Shown here: one piece after another, positions 36,880 to 45,297 of the stretch | Layout: every line of letters starts with the position of its first letter | How positions within the stretch are numbered: position 1 is the stretch's first letter | Assembly: GCF_019334315.1 (NCBI RefSeq) | Contig: NZ_JAHWGL010000026.1 | Span: forward strand, 1-49,954 | Origin: Hymenobacter profundi | GTDB lineage: Bacteria > Bacteroidota > Bacteroidia > Cytophagales > Hymenobacteraceae | DNA length: 49,954 bases | Direction of reading: 5' to 3' | The notes under the pieces: model-generated | Told to the model about the DNA's origin: nothing | Database searches by the model: none | The model's input: only the letters and a program-made list of their open reading frames with translations | Position numbers and translations under genes: made by a program

Positions 36880-37749
36880 ATGCCAGCCTACTCCCAACCC
36901 ATGCTCCGCGACAACGCCCTGCAAGGCAAAACCATTGTGGTGACAGGCGGCGGCACCGGCCTAGGCCGGGCCATGACCACCTATTTTCTGCAACTCGGGG
37001 CCAACGTCACCATCAGCTCGCGCAAGCTGGACGTGCTGGAAAAAACCGCCGCCGAGCTGCGCGAGCAAACCGGCGGCCAAGTGCTGGCCGTGCAGTGCGA
37101 CGTGCGCAAATACGACGAGGTAGAGCGCATGCTCCAACAAACCATTGACACGTTTGGCGCCGTCGACGTGCTGCTGAACAACGCCGCCGGCAACTTTATT
37201 TCGCCCACGGAGCGCCTGAGCCACAAGGCGTTTGATGTGATTGTAGACATTGTGCTGAAAGGCAGCTACAACTGCACGTTGGCCTTCGGCAAACGCTGGA
37301 TTGCCGACCAGCGCCCCGGCACCATCCTCAACATCGTAACGACGTACGCCTCCGTGGGCTCGGCCTACGTGGTGCCCTCGGCGGCGGCCAAGGCGGGCGT
37401 GCTGGCCCTCACCCGCTCGCTGGCCGTGGAATGGGCCAAGTACGGTATTCGTTCCAATGCCATTGCGCCCGGCCCATTCCCGACAGAAGGCGCCTGGAGC
37501 CGCCTCTTCCCCGAGCCGCTAGCGTCCAAACTCGACCCCGCTGCCTCGGTGCCCCTCAAGCGGGTAGGCGACCACCAGGAATTGGCCAACCTAGCCGCCT
37601 ACATGGTATCGGACTTCGCGGCCTACATGAATGGTGAGGTAGTCACCCTCGACGGCGGCGAGTGGCTCAACGGCGCCGGCGAGTTCAACAAGCTGGAAGC
37701 CATTCCAGCCCCCATGTGGGACGAGATTGAGAAGAAAATGCGCCGCTAG
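36880..37749 (+). CDS. SDR-family 2,4-dienoyl-CoA reductase-like oxidoreductase
   Basis: 289 residues from the ATG at 36880; an ATG at 36901 (MLRDNALQGK) is an alternative. The cofactor motif is TVVTGGGTGLGRAM-like (VVTGGGTGLGRAMTTYF), followed by NNAAGNFISPTERL, the segment SSARVTY-equivalent NIVTTYASVGSAYVVPSAAAKAGV and PGPFPTEGAWSRLFP. The NAAGNF and PGPF(P/I)xxTEG patterns are typical of peroxisomal/mitochondrial-type 2,4-dienoyl-CoA reductases and their bacterial relatives, pointing to unsaturated fatty acid beta-oxidation. Tyr is replaced in the usual YxxxK position by a Ser-rich segment ending in AAAK, as in that subgroup. Confidence 0.85.
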   Translation: MPAYSQPMLRDNALQGKTIVVTGGGTGLGRAMTTYFLQLGANVTISSRKLDVLEKTAAELREQTGGQVLAVQCDVRKYDEVERMLQQTIDTFGAVDVLLNNAAGNFISPTERLSHKAFDVIVDIVLKGSYNCTLAFGKRWIADQRPGTILNIVTTYASVGSAYVVPSAAAKAGVLALTRSLAVEWAKYGIRSNAIAPGPFPTEGAWSRLFPEPLASKLDPAASVPLKRVGDHQELANLAAYMVSDFAAYMNGEVVTLDGGEWLNGAGEFNKLEAIPAPMWDEIEKKMRR

Positions 37750-37751
37750 AC

Positions 37752-37934
37752 CTCGGATTCCTGCGGATTTTTCGGATTACACGGATTTTGTAGACGATTT
37801 CAAACAAAAAGCGCTTGCCAAATGGCAAGCGCTTTTTTGATGGGTAACTCAGAAAAATTAAACAGCTCCGACTACACTGTGCAATTGTCCACAAAATCCG
37901 TGTAATCCGAAAAATCCGCCTTAATCCGTGATTA
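37752..37934. repeat. Family-C inverted pair enclosing a terminator
   Basis: Left arm about 37752-37795 (CGGATTTTTCGGATTACACG) and right arm 37887-37934 (CGTGTAATCCGAAAAATCCG) are near-perfect reverse complements, the same family as the outer arms at 27954-28193. The right arm reaches the DUF1571 stop codon. Confidence 0.85.
37806..37839. terminator. Bidirectional intrinsic terminator
   Basis: AAAAAGCGCTTGCCA / TGGCAAGCGCTTTTTT hairpin between the convergent SDR and DUF1571 genes. Confidence 0.93.
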
Positions 37935-38786
37935 TAGTTTATACCCCTTATATCCCTTCGCAAACTCCTCCGCCGCAATAGGCTGGTTGGCGATGATATT
38001 CGAAAACTCGAACCGCTCGAACAGGCCTTTGTCGTCCAGCACCTCTACCACAAGCGGCAGCATAAGCTTCTGATCGACGCAGACGGTGGTGCGACGGCCG
38101 TAGCCGTTGGGCACTTGAATGGTTTTGCCGGCCGGCACGGGTTTTTCGTACGACAGGCCGTTGCGCTCCACAATCCGAAACTCGCCGCAACCAAACTTAT
38201 TGGCAATCTGCGTCAGCGTTTCAGCTTTGGCGGGCGTGTAGGATACGTACCGAAACTGCGGGAAATTGGAAAGCAGCACGTGGCACGGCCGGCCGGCCAC
38301 TAGGGTGTCGCCGGCGTAGCGAAAGGAGCGCTCGAAGGCGTGGTCCTGGCGCTGGGTGGAGCCGCGGATGATATCGGAAATGCTGCCAAAACCGGCGTCG
38401 AGCAGGCTGTGGTGCTGGTCGCGGCGCATGAGGGTGCCGTTGGGGTCCAGGTTGAGCGTCACGTAGGGAAAGCTGTTGGGGTAGACCCAGGCGTCGCCGC
38501 TGTTTTGGCCCGTTACCCACAGGGCCTCAATACCTTTTTGATTGCGCAGATACACCCGTAGCGGGCTGCTGGTGAGCTTCAAAGACGATTGCGCCGTTAC
38601 GTATTTGCCCTCTACCCGCTCCTTGGCCCGCACCGTGCAACGCAGCGTCTTGAGGTTGTCGATGGCGGAGCTAAGGCGGCTCAATAGCTGCTCGGTAGAA
38701 ATCTTATCAGTAGGAACCGGGGCAGCGGCTAGCGAAGAAGTCAGCAAAACAACGGCCAGCGCAACCAGCCGAATAGTACGCATCAT
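37932..38786 (-). CDS. DUF1571 periplasmic protein with an internal LysM-like segment
   Basis: 284 residues with a signal peptide (RTIRLVALAVVLLTSSLAAA). Residues about 30-170 match DUF1571 (LSRLSSAIDNLKTLRCTVRAKERVEGKYVTAQSSLKLTSSPLRVYLR), a LolA-like fold. Residues about 185-230 (AETLTQIANKFGCGEFRIVERNGLS then PAGKTIQVPNGYG) follow the LysM pattern, so peptidoglycan binding is possible, and the DUF1571 fold resumes afterwards (DQKLMLPLVVEVLDDKGLFERFEFSNI). Predicted periplasmic; role unknown. Either of two adjacent ATG codons may be used. Confidence 0.8.
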   Translation of the reverse strand: MMRTIRLVALAVVLLTSSLAAAPVPTDKISTEQLLSRLSSAIDNLKTLRCTVRAKERVEGKYVTAQSSLKLTSSPLRVYLRNQKGIEALWVTGQNSGDAWVYPNSFPYVTLNLDPNGTLMRRDQHHSLLDAGFGSISDIIRGSTQRQDHAFERSFRYAGDTLVAGRPCHVLLSNFPQFRYVSYTPAKAETLTQIANKFGCGEFRIVERNGLSYEKPVPAGKTIQVPNGYGRRTTVCVDQKLMLPLVVEVLDDKGLFERFEFSNIIANQPIAAEEFAKGYKGYKL

Positions 38787-38849
38787 AGGAAAAATAGGAA
38801 GACGTTAGCAGTCGCCCTTATGCACAAACCGCGCCGAATAGCCCGCTGG

Positions 38850-39149
38850 CTAGTTGAGGCTAATGCGCGGAAACCGAAACGTATTGCTATCGAACACGAA
38901 TAGCTCGTGCACTTCAATTTGCCAGAAATAAGGGTACAAAGGCAACTGCTCCAACACAGCCCGCGCCTCGGCCTCCGTTTCCCCGTTGATGGTAAGCCAG
39001 CCGTGCCGGTAGTCGGCGCTGATGGCGTAGTTTTCCAGCACACTCTCATCCAATAGCTGGCTCACGTGGGCGCGGTGACTGGGAATCAACTCTATAAAAT
39101 CCTCGGAAAAGTGAGGGGGTAGGGAGAGTGTGACGATGAACTTGGGCAT
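38850..39149 (-). CDS. Small ferredoxin-fold protein, muconolactone isomerase/YciI-like
   Basis: 99 residues. MPKFIVTLSLPPHFSEDFIELIPSHRAHVSQLLDE and the later VLEQLPLYPYFWQIEVHELFVF give the beta-alpha-beta pattern and spacing of dimeric alpha/beta-barrel proteins such as muconolactone isomerase or YciI. No catalytic residue can be named. It lies upstream of the DUF1571 gene on the same strand with a 63-base gap. Function unknown. Confidence 0.75.
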   Translation of the reverse strand: MPKFIVTLSLPPHFSEDFIELIPSHRAHVSQLLDESVLENYAISADYRHGWLTINGETEAEARAVLEQLPLYPYFWQIEVHELFVFDSNTFRFPRISLN

Positions 39150-39256
39150 ACAGTGGAGCAGATAATGCTAAGTCGGGTAAACGGTACTATTTCGAGAAAG
39201 TTGGCTTTCAGCTGGATTCACGCAACTTTTTGGCGGCAATTGTAGAATAGGAAGGC

Positions 39257-40012
39257 ATGCACTTCTCCATCATCACCCCGACCCGCAACCGTCGGCAGTA
39301 TTTGCCCGAGGCCATTGAAAGCGTACGCGCTACCGTTTCGGCCCCCATTGATTTTTCCTACGAGCACCTGATCAACGAGTTAGCCAGCGACGACGACACC
39401 GCGTCCTACCTGGAGGAGCTAGCCGCTCAGGATGGCCCGCCGTTGCGCTACTGGACGCAGCCCGAAAAAATGCTGCCCGGCCCCGCCCGCAACCAGATCA
39501 TCCGCGAGGCGCAGCCCGGCGGCTGGCTGGTGCCCCTCGACGACGACGACGTGATGCTGCAACGCAACCTCTACCACTACGCCGACCTCATCCAGCAGAA
39601 CCCCGACCGCCCGTGGCTGGTAGCCGACTTCCTGCGCATGGACGAGGAACGTCGCTACATGCTGCGCGAAGATTACTACGCCTGGAAATTTGACACGCCT
39701 ACGGATATGTTGCGCGCCATTTTTCGGGCCGAAAACTTCATCCAGGGCAACGTGTGCTACTCGCACGAGCTATTTGATCAGGTAGGCGGCTACAGCGAAG
39801 ACATTGAAATGGCCGAAGACTTAGAGCTGTATGTGCGCTTTCTGCTGGCTGGTCACTTGCCTCTCCTTTCCCCCCACATCAGTCACCTGCACCGCTTCCA
39901 CACCAACAACATCAGCATAGGCGTAGACGCCGAAAAGCATGGCAACGACCTGCGCGTCATCTACGACCTGCACGCGGCCGAGTTAGGTAAGCTGGGTATT
40001 GAACGTCCGTAG
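39257..40012 (+). CDS. Glycosyltransferase family 2
   Basis: 251 residues, GT-A fold. The N-terminal FSIITPTRNRRQYLPEAIESV is the nucleotide-sugar binding start; the DDDD at about 94-97 (LVPLDDDDVM) provides the DxD-type metal site; AEDLELYVRFLLAG is the acceptor-side ED motif common in GT2. No membrane helix. It probably adds a sugar to a surface polysaccharide or lipid, but no other glycan assembly genes lie nearby, so its pathway is open. An AGGAAGG stretch precedes the ATG, one of the few Shine-Dalgarno-like sites in this window. Confidence 0.9.
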   Translation: MHFSIITPTRNRRQYLPEAIESVRATVSAPIDFSYEHLINELASDDDTASYLEELAAQDGPPLRYWTQPEKMLPGPARNQIIREAQPGGWLVPLDDDDVMLQRNLYHYADLIQQNPDRPWLVADFLRMDEERRYMLREDYYAWKFDTPTDMLRAIFRAENFIQGNVCYSHELFDQVGGYSEDIEMAEDLELYVRFLLAGHLPLLSPHISHLHRFHTNNISIGVDAEKHGNDLRVIYDLHAAELGKLGIERP

Positions 40013-40018
40013 AAAATC

Positions 40019-40120
40019 TGTCATCCTGAGCGCAGCGAAGGACCTGCTCACGCATGAACGACTGTCATATCAACGACTCGTTCATGCGTGAGCAGGTCCT
40101 TCGCTGCGCTCAGGATGACA
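40019..40120. repeat. Family-B palindrome, 43-bp perfect arms
   Basis: Arms 40019-40061 and 40078-40120 are exact reverse complements with a 16-base loop; the left arm starts TGTCATCCTGAGCGCAGCGA. It fills the space between the convergent GT2 and amidohydrolase genes. Related copies are at 1-87 and 28015-28115. Confidence 0.95.
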
Positions 40121-40125
40121 CGTAT

Positions 40126-41415
40126 TTATGGTTGCTTCACAAGTGCTCCGCCCTTCATCACCAGCCGTACCTGCCGGAGCGCCGTCACGTCGTGGGTAGG
40201 GTCGCCTTGCACTGCCACTAGGTCAGCCAATAAGCCAGTCTGGATGCGGCCCCGATCAACTAAGCCGAAGATGCGGGCGTTGCCGCTGGTGGCTTGGCGG
40301 AGTACAGTTAGGGCCGAGAGGCCGTAGTCCTGCACCAGTAGCTCGGCCTCGCGCACGTTGTCGCCGTGCAGAAATACGCCCACGTCGCCGCCAAACGCCA
40401 GCGTGACGCCGCTCTTCAGGACGGCTTGCATGCTAGTGTGTTTTTGCTGGACGCGCTCGGGTAGGGCGCCCTGGCCTTTGCGCCAGCCCTGGTATTGGGC
40501 AATAGCATCGCCGGCCGCTACGGTGGGGCAAAGTGCTACGCCGCGCTGCTTCATCAGTTTGAAAACTTCCAGCGTGCCACCGTCGCCGTGCTCAATGGTT
40601 TGCACGCCGGCCAGCACGGCACGGCGCATGCCTTCGGGGGTAGAGGAGTGCGCCACCACAGGCCGGCCGGCGGCGTTGGCCGTTTGCACAATCAGGTTCA
40701 GCTCCTCCTGCGAGAAGGTAGGGCGGGCCGGTTCGCCTTTGCCCCAACGGTAGTCGGCGTATACTTTGATGATGTCGGCGCCGCGCCCGATTTGCTCGCG
40801 CACGGCCCGCACCACACCCTCGGGGCCGTCGGCTTCCTGGGCGCCCTGGGGCACCTCTACGTCGGTGGAGAGCTTGGGGCCGTAGCTGCCAGTTGCCACC
40901 AGCGCGCGGGTAGCCACCAGCATGCGCGGACCGGGAATAATTCCCTGATCAATAGCTTGTTTGATGCCTACATCGGCGTAGCCGGCACCCTCCGTGCCCA
41001 AGTCGCGGGCGGTGGTGAAGCCGGCCAGCAGCGTGCGCTGAGCGTGGGCCGTGGCCCGCGCCACCCGCAACGCTTGCGACTCCAGCAGCACTTGGTCGTT
41101 CCACGGGGTTTCGTTGTAGGGGTGCAGCAACAGGTGGGAGTGGCCTTCTATCAGACCAGGCAGAAGGGTAAGGCCCGGTAGTTCCAGCGTACGGCCGCCG
41201 GCGGGAGTAGGCAGGTTAGGGCCAACTGCTGTAATCCGGTCGCCTTCTATCAGCACCTGCCAGCCAGGGTGTAGCGTTTCACCATCGAAGACGGCGGCGG
41301 GGCGCAGGAGGGTAGGAGGAGGTGTAGGTTGAGCTAGCAGTGGTTGTGCGCTGCACAACAGAAAGCCAAGTAGGAAAAACCAGCAGTATCTGTGGCTGCG
41401 AGAAAGCGAGAGCAT
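40126..41415 (-). CDS. Secreted amidohydrolase-superfamily enzyme (imidazolonepropionase/prolidase-like)
   Basis: 429 residues with a Sec signal (WFFLLGFLLCSAQPLLAQ, cut near 28). The metal site is seen as HSH (His92, His94), the Lys of IIKVYADYRW, His in VVAHSSTPEG, His in TIEHGD and the Asp in FGGDVG. This arrangement is the binuclear amidohydrolase type; its closest relatives are Xaa-Pro dipeptidases/imidazolonepropionase-like proteins of the envelope. Substrate not determinable. The neighbouring S46 peptidase, also periplasmic, suggests a peptide-scavenging theme, which is inference. The gene ends next to the 43-bp palindrome. Confidence 0.88.
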   Translation of the reverse strand: MLSLSRSHRYCWFFLLGFLLCSAQPLLAQPTPPPTLLRPAAVFDGETLHPGWQVLIEGDRITAVGPNLPTPAGGRTLELPGLTLLPGLIEGHSHLLLHPYNETPWNDQVLLESQALRVARATAHAQRTLLAGFTTARDLGTEGAGYADVGIKQAIDQGIIPGPRMLVATRALVATGSYGPKLSTDVEVPQGAQEADGPEGVVRAVREQIGRGADIIKVYADYRWGKGEPARPTFSQEELNLIVQTANAAGRPVVAHSSTPEGMRRAVLAGVQTIEHGDGGTLEVFKLMKQRGVALCPTVAAGDAIAQYQGWRKGQGALPERVQQKHTSMQAVLKSGVTLAFGGDVGVFLHGDNVREAELLVQDYGLSALTVLRQATSGNARIFGLVDRGRIQTGLLADLVAVQGDPTHDVTALRQVRLVMKGGALVKQP

Positions 41416-41450
41416 AAAGCGGAAATATATTCTTGGTCAATAAACACAAA

Positions 41451-41479
41451 AAAGAGACGTCAGTAGCTGACGTCTCTTT
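41451..41479 (-). terminator. Intrinsic terminator of the S46 peptidase gene
   Basis: AAAGAGACGTCAG / CTGACGTCTCTTT stem with a three-base loop; the minus strand continues into T6. Confidence 0.93.
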
Positions 41480-41523
41480 ATAGGTAGGGGTAGGGTACAA
41501 GAGGTTGTTCTCTACTACCGGCT

Positions 41524-43830
41524 CTACGCTTTTTGTTTGTGCTTGCCCTTCTTCACTTTTGCTTCCTTCGCTGGTTTGCCGTTGGCTTCCGGTTTGCCTA
41601 CCAGCGTCATTTCCTGAATGAGGCGCGTGGCGCCGGCGTATTTATCCACTACAAACAGCATGTAGCGCACATCGAGGGTGATGTTGCGCACCTGGTCGGG
41701 GTCGAACATGATGTCGGACATGGTGCCTTCCCAGTTGCGGTCGAAGTTGGTACCAATCAGCTCGCCGCGGCCGTTGATGACAGGTGAACCCGAGTTGCCG
41801 CCCGTGGTATGGTTGGTGGCGATGAAGGCCACGGGCACGGTGCCATCTACGGCGTATGGTCCGTAGTCTTTCTTCTGGTACAACTCCACGAGGCGGGCCG
41901 GCACCTGGAAATCAGGATTGGTGGGGTCGGCCTTTTCCATGATACCGTCGAGGGTCGTGTAGTACTCGTACTTCACGCCATCGCGGGGCTCGTAGCCGGC
42001 TACCTGGCCGTAGGCCACGCGTAGGGTAGAGTTGGCATCGGGGTAGAACGTTTTGTCGGTCTGCATCTGGCGCAGGCCGGCTATATAGGTGCGCGAGAGC
42101 AGCGTGATGTTGTCGTTGGCAATCTGGTAGGGCGGCAGAATGTTGGCCCGGTAGTTCGTCACAATAGCCGAGGCCAACTGGTAGGCCGGGTCGTTGGTGA
42201 GGGCCGCCACATTGCCTTTAGCTACCTCATCAAGTACAGCGTTAGCACTTTCGGGCGTCGTCAGCCGAGATTTGCTGTAGAGGTAGTCGGCGTAGGCGGT
42301 CCAATCAATAGAAGGTGGAATATTATGCTGCGCTTCCGCAAAATTGGGGGAAGAGGTAGGCGGCAATATGTGCCATTTACTCTTACCCGGATACTGTTTC
42401 TGCAAATCCTTCACGTAATCGGGTAGCAGGGTAGACGGCGTATTCTCGGCGTACAGCGCCAGCAATGCCGCCGCTACTTTCTGATCGGTAGATTTGCTGT
42501 AATTCCGGAAGAAGCCATTTACGCCGGTTTTGAGTTTCTGCACGGCGGCGGTGCGGTCGGCGGCGTTTTTGATATCCACCACGGCCAGCAGGCTATTGGC
42601 ATACAGCATCAATTCCACGCCCAAGGCGGCTTCCGTCACGTAGTCGCGTGCCAGCGACACGTCACGCTCGGCGCGGTAGTTTTTCTCAAACTCCGGCAAC
42701 AAGTTGGCGTAGGCGGCGCGGCGGGCGGCATCTCCCTGGGTAGCCCACTGCTGAAAGCGGGCTTCCTGCTCCTGCTTGCGCGTTACGGCGTCCAGACGCT
42801 TCAGGCCGCGCATCTCGCCTTGCCACTTCTTCCAGTAGTTGGCCAGCGAGGCATACTTGGCAGCGTACTGAATCCGCACTTTATCCGAAGCCTTCATATC
42901 GGCGTCCAGAATTCGTAGCTTGGTGTCGCGCACCTGCACCTTGGCCGGGTCGGAGAGGTAGTACACTTCGTCTACCCCCCACGAAGTCAGATACTCGTTG
43001 GTGCGGCCGGGAAAGCCAAACACCAGCGTGAAGTCGCCAGGCTTGATGCCGCCGAGCGAGATGGGCAAATGGTGGCGGGGCTTGAAGGGCTTGTTCTGGG
43101 GCGAGTAGGGGGCCGGCTTATTGTCGGGGCCGGCGTAGATGCGGAACAGGGAAAAGTCGCCGGTGTGGCGGGGCCACATCCAGTTATCGGTGTCGCCGCC
43201 AAACTTGCCGATGCTGCTCGGCGGAGCGCCTACTAGGCGTACATCTTCAAATACTTCGGTTACAAACAGGTAGTACTCGTTGCCGCCGAACATAGGCCGC
43301 ACAAAGGCGCGGTAGTGCGTGCCCTGTACGGCTGCCTGGGCTACCTGCTGGCTGTGCTGCTGCACCAGCCGCTCGCGGGCGTCCTCCGAAATACCGGTGG
43401 CGGGTACGTCTTGCAGCACCTGCTTGGTCACGTCTTCCATCCGCACAATAAAAGTAGCGGTGAGGCCCTGGTTGGGCAGCTCCTCGCTGGGCGACATAGC
43501 CCAGTAACCGTTGGTAAGGTAGTCTTTCTCCACCGACGAATGGCTCTGGATGGAGCTGTAGCCGCAGTGGTGGTTGGTGAGCAGCAGGCCCTGATCGGAA
43601 ATGATTTCGCCGGTGCAGCCGCCGCCAAACTGTACCACGGCGTCTTTCAGGCTGCCTCTGTTGACGCTGTAAATGTCTTCGGCCGTCAGCTTGAGGCCTT
43701 TTTTCTGCATATCAGCTTCGTTGAGCTGCTTGAGCAGTAAGGGAAGCCACATGCCTTCATCGGCGCGGGCGGAGGGTAGGAAGAAAAGGAAGGTAAGGGC
43801 CAGCAGCGCCAGCCGATTGGTAATGGGCAT
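41524..43830 (-). CDS. S46-family dipeptidyl-peptidase, predicted DPP11 (Asp/Glu-specific)
   Basis: 768 residues from the ATG at 43830, with a signal peptide (TNRLALLALTFLFFLPSARA) and the mature start DEGMWLPLLLKQL typical of the family. The trypsin-like triad includes His in TNHHCGYSSIQSHS and Ser680 in GGNSGSPV. Eighteen residues after this serine is Arg698 (GTNFDRNWEG), aligning with Arg673 of Porphyromonas DPP11, the residue that selects acidic P1 side chains; DPP7 has Gly there. The enzyme would release dipeptides in the periplasm. The C-terminus ends in a Lys-rich tail (KEAKVKKGKHKQKA). Confidence 0.92.
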   Translation of the reverse strand: MPITNRLALLALTFLFFLPSARADEGMWLPLLLKQLNEADMQKKGLKLTAEDIYSVNRGSLKDAVVQFGGGCTGEIISDQGLLLTNHHCGYSSIQSHSSVEKDYLTNGYWAMSPSEELPNQGLTATFIVRMEDVTKQVLQDVPATGISEDARERLVQQHSQQVAQAAVQGTHYRAFVRPMFGGNEYYLFVTEVFEDVRLVGAPPSSIGKFGGDTDNWMWPRHTGDFSLFRIYAGPDNKPAPYSPQNKPFKPRHHLPISLGGIKPGDFTLVFGFPGRTNEYLTSWGVDEVYYLSDPAKVQVRDTKLRILDADMKASDKVRIQYAAKYASLANYWKKWQGEMRGLKRLDAVTRKQEQEARFQQWATQGDAARRAAYANLLPEFEKNYRAERDVSLARDYVTEAALGVELMLYANSLLAVVDIKNAADRTAAVQKLKTGVNGFFRNYSKSTDQKVAAALLALYAENTPSTLLPDYVKDLQKQYPGKSKWHILPPTSSPNFAEAQHNIPPSIDWTAYADYLYSKSRLTTPESANAVLDEVAKGNVAALTNDPAYQLASAIVTNYRANILPPYQIANDNITLLSRTYIAGLRQMQTDKTFYPDANSTLRVAYGQVAGYEPRDGVKYEYYTTLDGIMEKADPTNPDFQVPARLVELYQKKDYGPYAVDGTVPVAFIATNHTTGGNSGSPVINGRGELIGTNFDRNWEGTMSDIMFDPDQVRNITLDVRYMLFVVDKYAGATRLIQEMTLVGKPEANGKPAKEAKVKKGKHKQKA

Positions 43831-43998
43831 GAACAAAAATTGGGTGAACGAAAGCCCAAAATACAATTTTTGAAGGGCTTTTATAGCTCGTTTCACAGGT
43901 AAACGCTTCACCTGTTTATTCAAAAAAGACCGTCGAAGCAGCAAATTTTGCGTAGAACAAGAAGAATAATTACTTCTACTGTCTTACTTCCACTAGGT

Positions 43999-44520
43999 AT
44001 GTTTTTTAACGGTTGGGCCGGCGTAGGCCGCACGGTAATAATGGCTGTTCTTGTGTACGTAGCCATCATCCTGCTGATTCGCATCACGGGTAAGCGTACA
44101 CTAGCCAAAATGAATGCCTTTGATATGATCGTAACTGTTGCTTTGGGTTCCAGCCTGGCTTCGGTAGCATTGTCAAAAAGCACACGGCTAGTGGAAGGCA
44201 TAGTTGGCATTGGTACGCTACTGGCACTGCAATTTGTTGTATCGTGGCTGTCGGTGCGCTCTAAAACGGTGCGTAAGCTGGTAAAATCGGAGCCGCGCTT
44301 GTTGTTTCATGAAGGCAATTTTCTGGACAGCGCAATGCACGACGAGCGTGTAACGCACGACGAAGTGCGCTCGGCCGTGCGCAAAGAGGGGGGACTGTCG
44401 ATGGAAAAAGTGACTGCCGTGGTACTCGAAACCGACGGCACCTTCAGCGTTATCAAGCGCCCGGATGATAACAGGGCAGAATCAGCCCTCCAAGGCGTTG
44501 AAGGCGTTGAGCAAAAGTGA
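43999..44520 (+). CDS. DUF421 (YetF/YcaP) membrane protein
   Basis: 173 residues from the ATG at 43999, chosen because family members start about here. Two or three N-terminal helices (TVIMAVLVYVAIILLIRIT, LASVALSK..LVEGIVGIGTLLALQFVVSWL) enclose the signature GKRTLAKMNAFDMIVTVALGSSLAS; the C-terminal cytoplasmic domain contains the SEPRLLFHEGNFL and DEVRSAVRKEGGLSMEKVTAVVLETDGTFSVIK motifs. Function unknown; some relatives are linked to spore or stress physiology. It is divergent from the S46 gene. Confidence 0.92.
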   Translation: MFFNGWAGVGRTVIMAVLVYVAIILLIRITGKRTLAKMNAFDMIVTVALGSSLASVALSKSTRLVEGIVGIGTLLALQFVVSWLSVRSKTVRKLVKSEPRLLFHEGNFLDSAMHDERVTHDEVRSAVRKEGGLSMEKVTAVVLETDGTFSVIKRPDDNRAESALQGVEGVEQK

Positions 44521-44562
44521 AGATGTAATTGCGATTTGCAGTTATCCTATAAAACGTACGCC

Positions 44563-44606
44563 TGTCTCTCGTTGCATTAAGCACGACGAAAGACAGGCGT
44601 AGGTTT
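44563..44606. terminator. Imperfect hairpin downstream of the DUF421 gene
   Basis: CGCCTGTCT pairs with AGACAGGCG around a loop of about 25 bases that itself contains CGT/ACG pairing. It lacks a strong T-run, so termination is tentative. Confidence 0.5.
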
Positions 44607-44637
44607 GTTGGAATACTGATGACCAGCAATTAGCTAC

Positions 44638-44661
44638 TAGACTTGTTCAGGAACAAGTCTA
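44638..44661. terminator. Short hairpin between DUF421 and YkvA genes
   Basis: TAGACTTGTTC / GAACAAGTCTA stem in the convergent spacer; T-run weak (TTGATTT). Confidence 0.55.
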
Positions 44662-44666
44662 TTGAT

Positions 44667-45164
44667 TTATGAGTGACCCAACTCCGCTACGGCGGGTAGC
44701 TCCTTGTTGGGACGGGCCGGTGCTTGGGCATCTTCGGCTACTTTGGCTGAGGCTTCTTCCCAGCTCTGGAAGTGCTCCAGCTCCACCCGGAAGCGGTCCA
44801 TAAACCAGGCAATCAGGGCGGCATCATCCAGGAAGCCCAAAATGGGTAGGGCGTCGGGCACCAAGTCAATCGGCGACAATACGTAGAGTAGCACCGCTAG
44901 CCCCGACACGATAGTGGAAGTGGAAATCTGGCGGTAAGAGCCGTTGATATAAGACGTTACCAACCGAATCAGCAGCCGGCCCACATCGATTACCTGTTGG
45001 ATAGGACCTTTTTTGCTGTCTTGGTCGTCGAGCTTTTTTGCTACGTCGTGCAGGGCGGTAGCTACTAGGAAGGGCTTGCCCAGCATTCGGGTAGCACGCC
45101 CCATGAAGGCGGAAAAGATGGCGTTTTTGGCGATGCCAAAACCTTTTTCGGTAAGTGAGGACAT
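44667..45164 (-). CDS. YkvA-family protein (DUF1232)
   Basis: 165 residues. The DUF1232 core is VLLYVLSPIDLVPDALPILGFLDDAALIAWFMDRFRVEL (about 95-130), a hydrophobic helical hairpin around SPIDLVPD. The N-terminal half is basic and helical. The family is membrane-associated and of unknown function. It stands alone between a terminator upstream (45246-45271) and convergent hairpins downstream. Confidence 0.9.
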   Translation of the reverse strand: MSSLTEKGFGIAKNAIFSAFMGRATRMLGKPFLVATALHDVAKKLDDQDSKKGPIQQVIDVGRLLIRLVTSYINGSYRQISTSTIVSGLAVLLYVLSPIDLVPDALPILGFLDDAALIAWFMDRFRVELEHFQSWEEASAKVAEDAQAPARPNKELPAVAELGHS

Positions 45165-45245
45165 TGGGATAGAGTAAGAAAATGAGAGTACGAAGGGATG
45201 TACGTAACCCCTCCGGTTGCCGTTGTGTCAGGCCCGAAACGCAAA

Positions 45246-45271
45246 AAAGCCCGCCGAAATCGGCGGGCTTT
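45246..45271 (-). terminator. Intrinsic terminator of the T9SS nuclease-like gene
   Basis: AAAGCCCGCCGA / TCGGCGGGCTTT stem, two-base loop; on the minus strand followed by T-rich sequence (TTTTTTGC). Confidence 0.92.
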
Positions 45272-45297
45272 CTGTGCAGCAGGAGCGCGAGGCGGCG

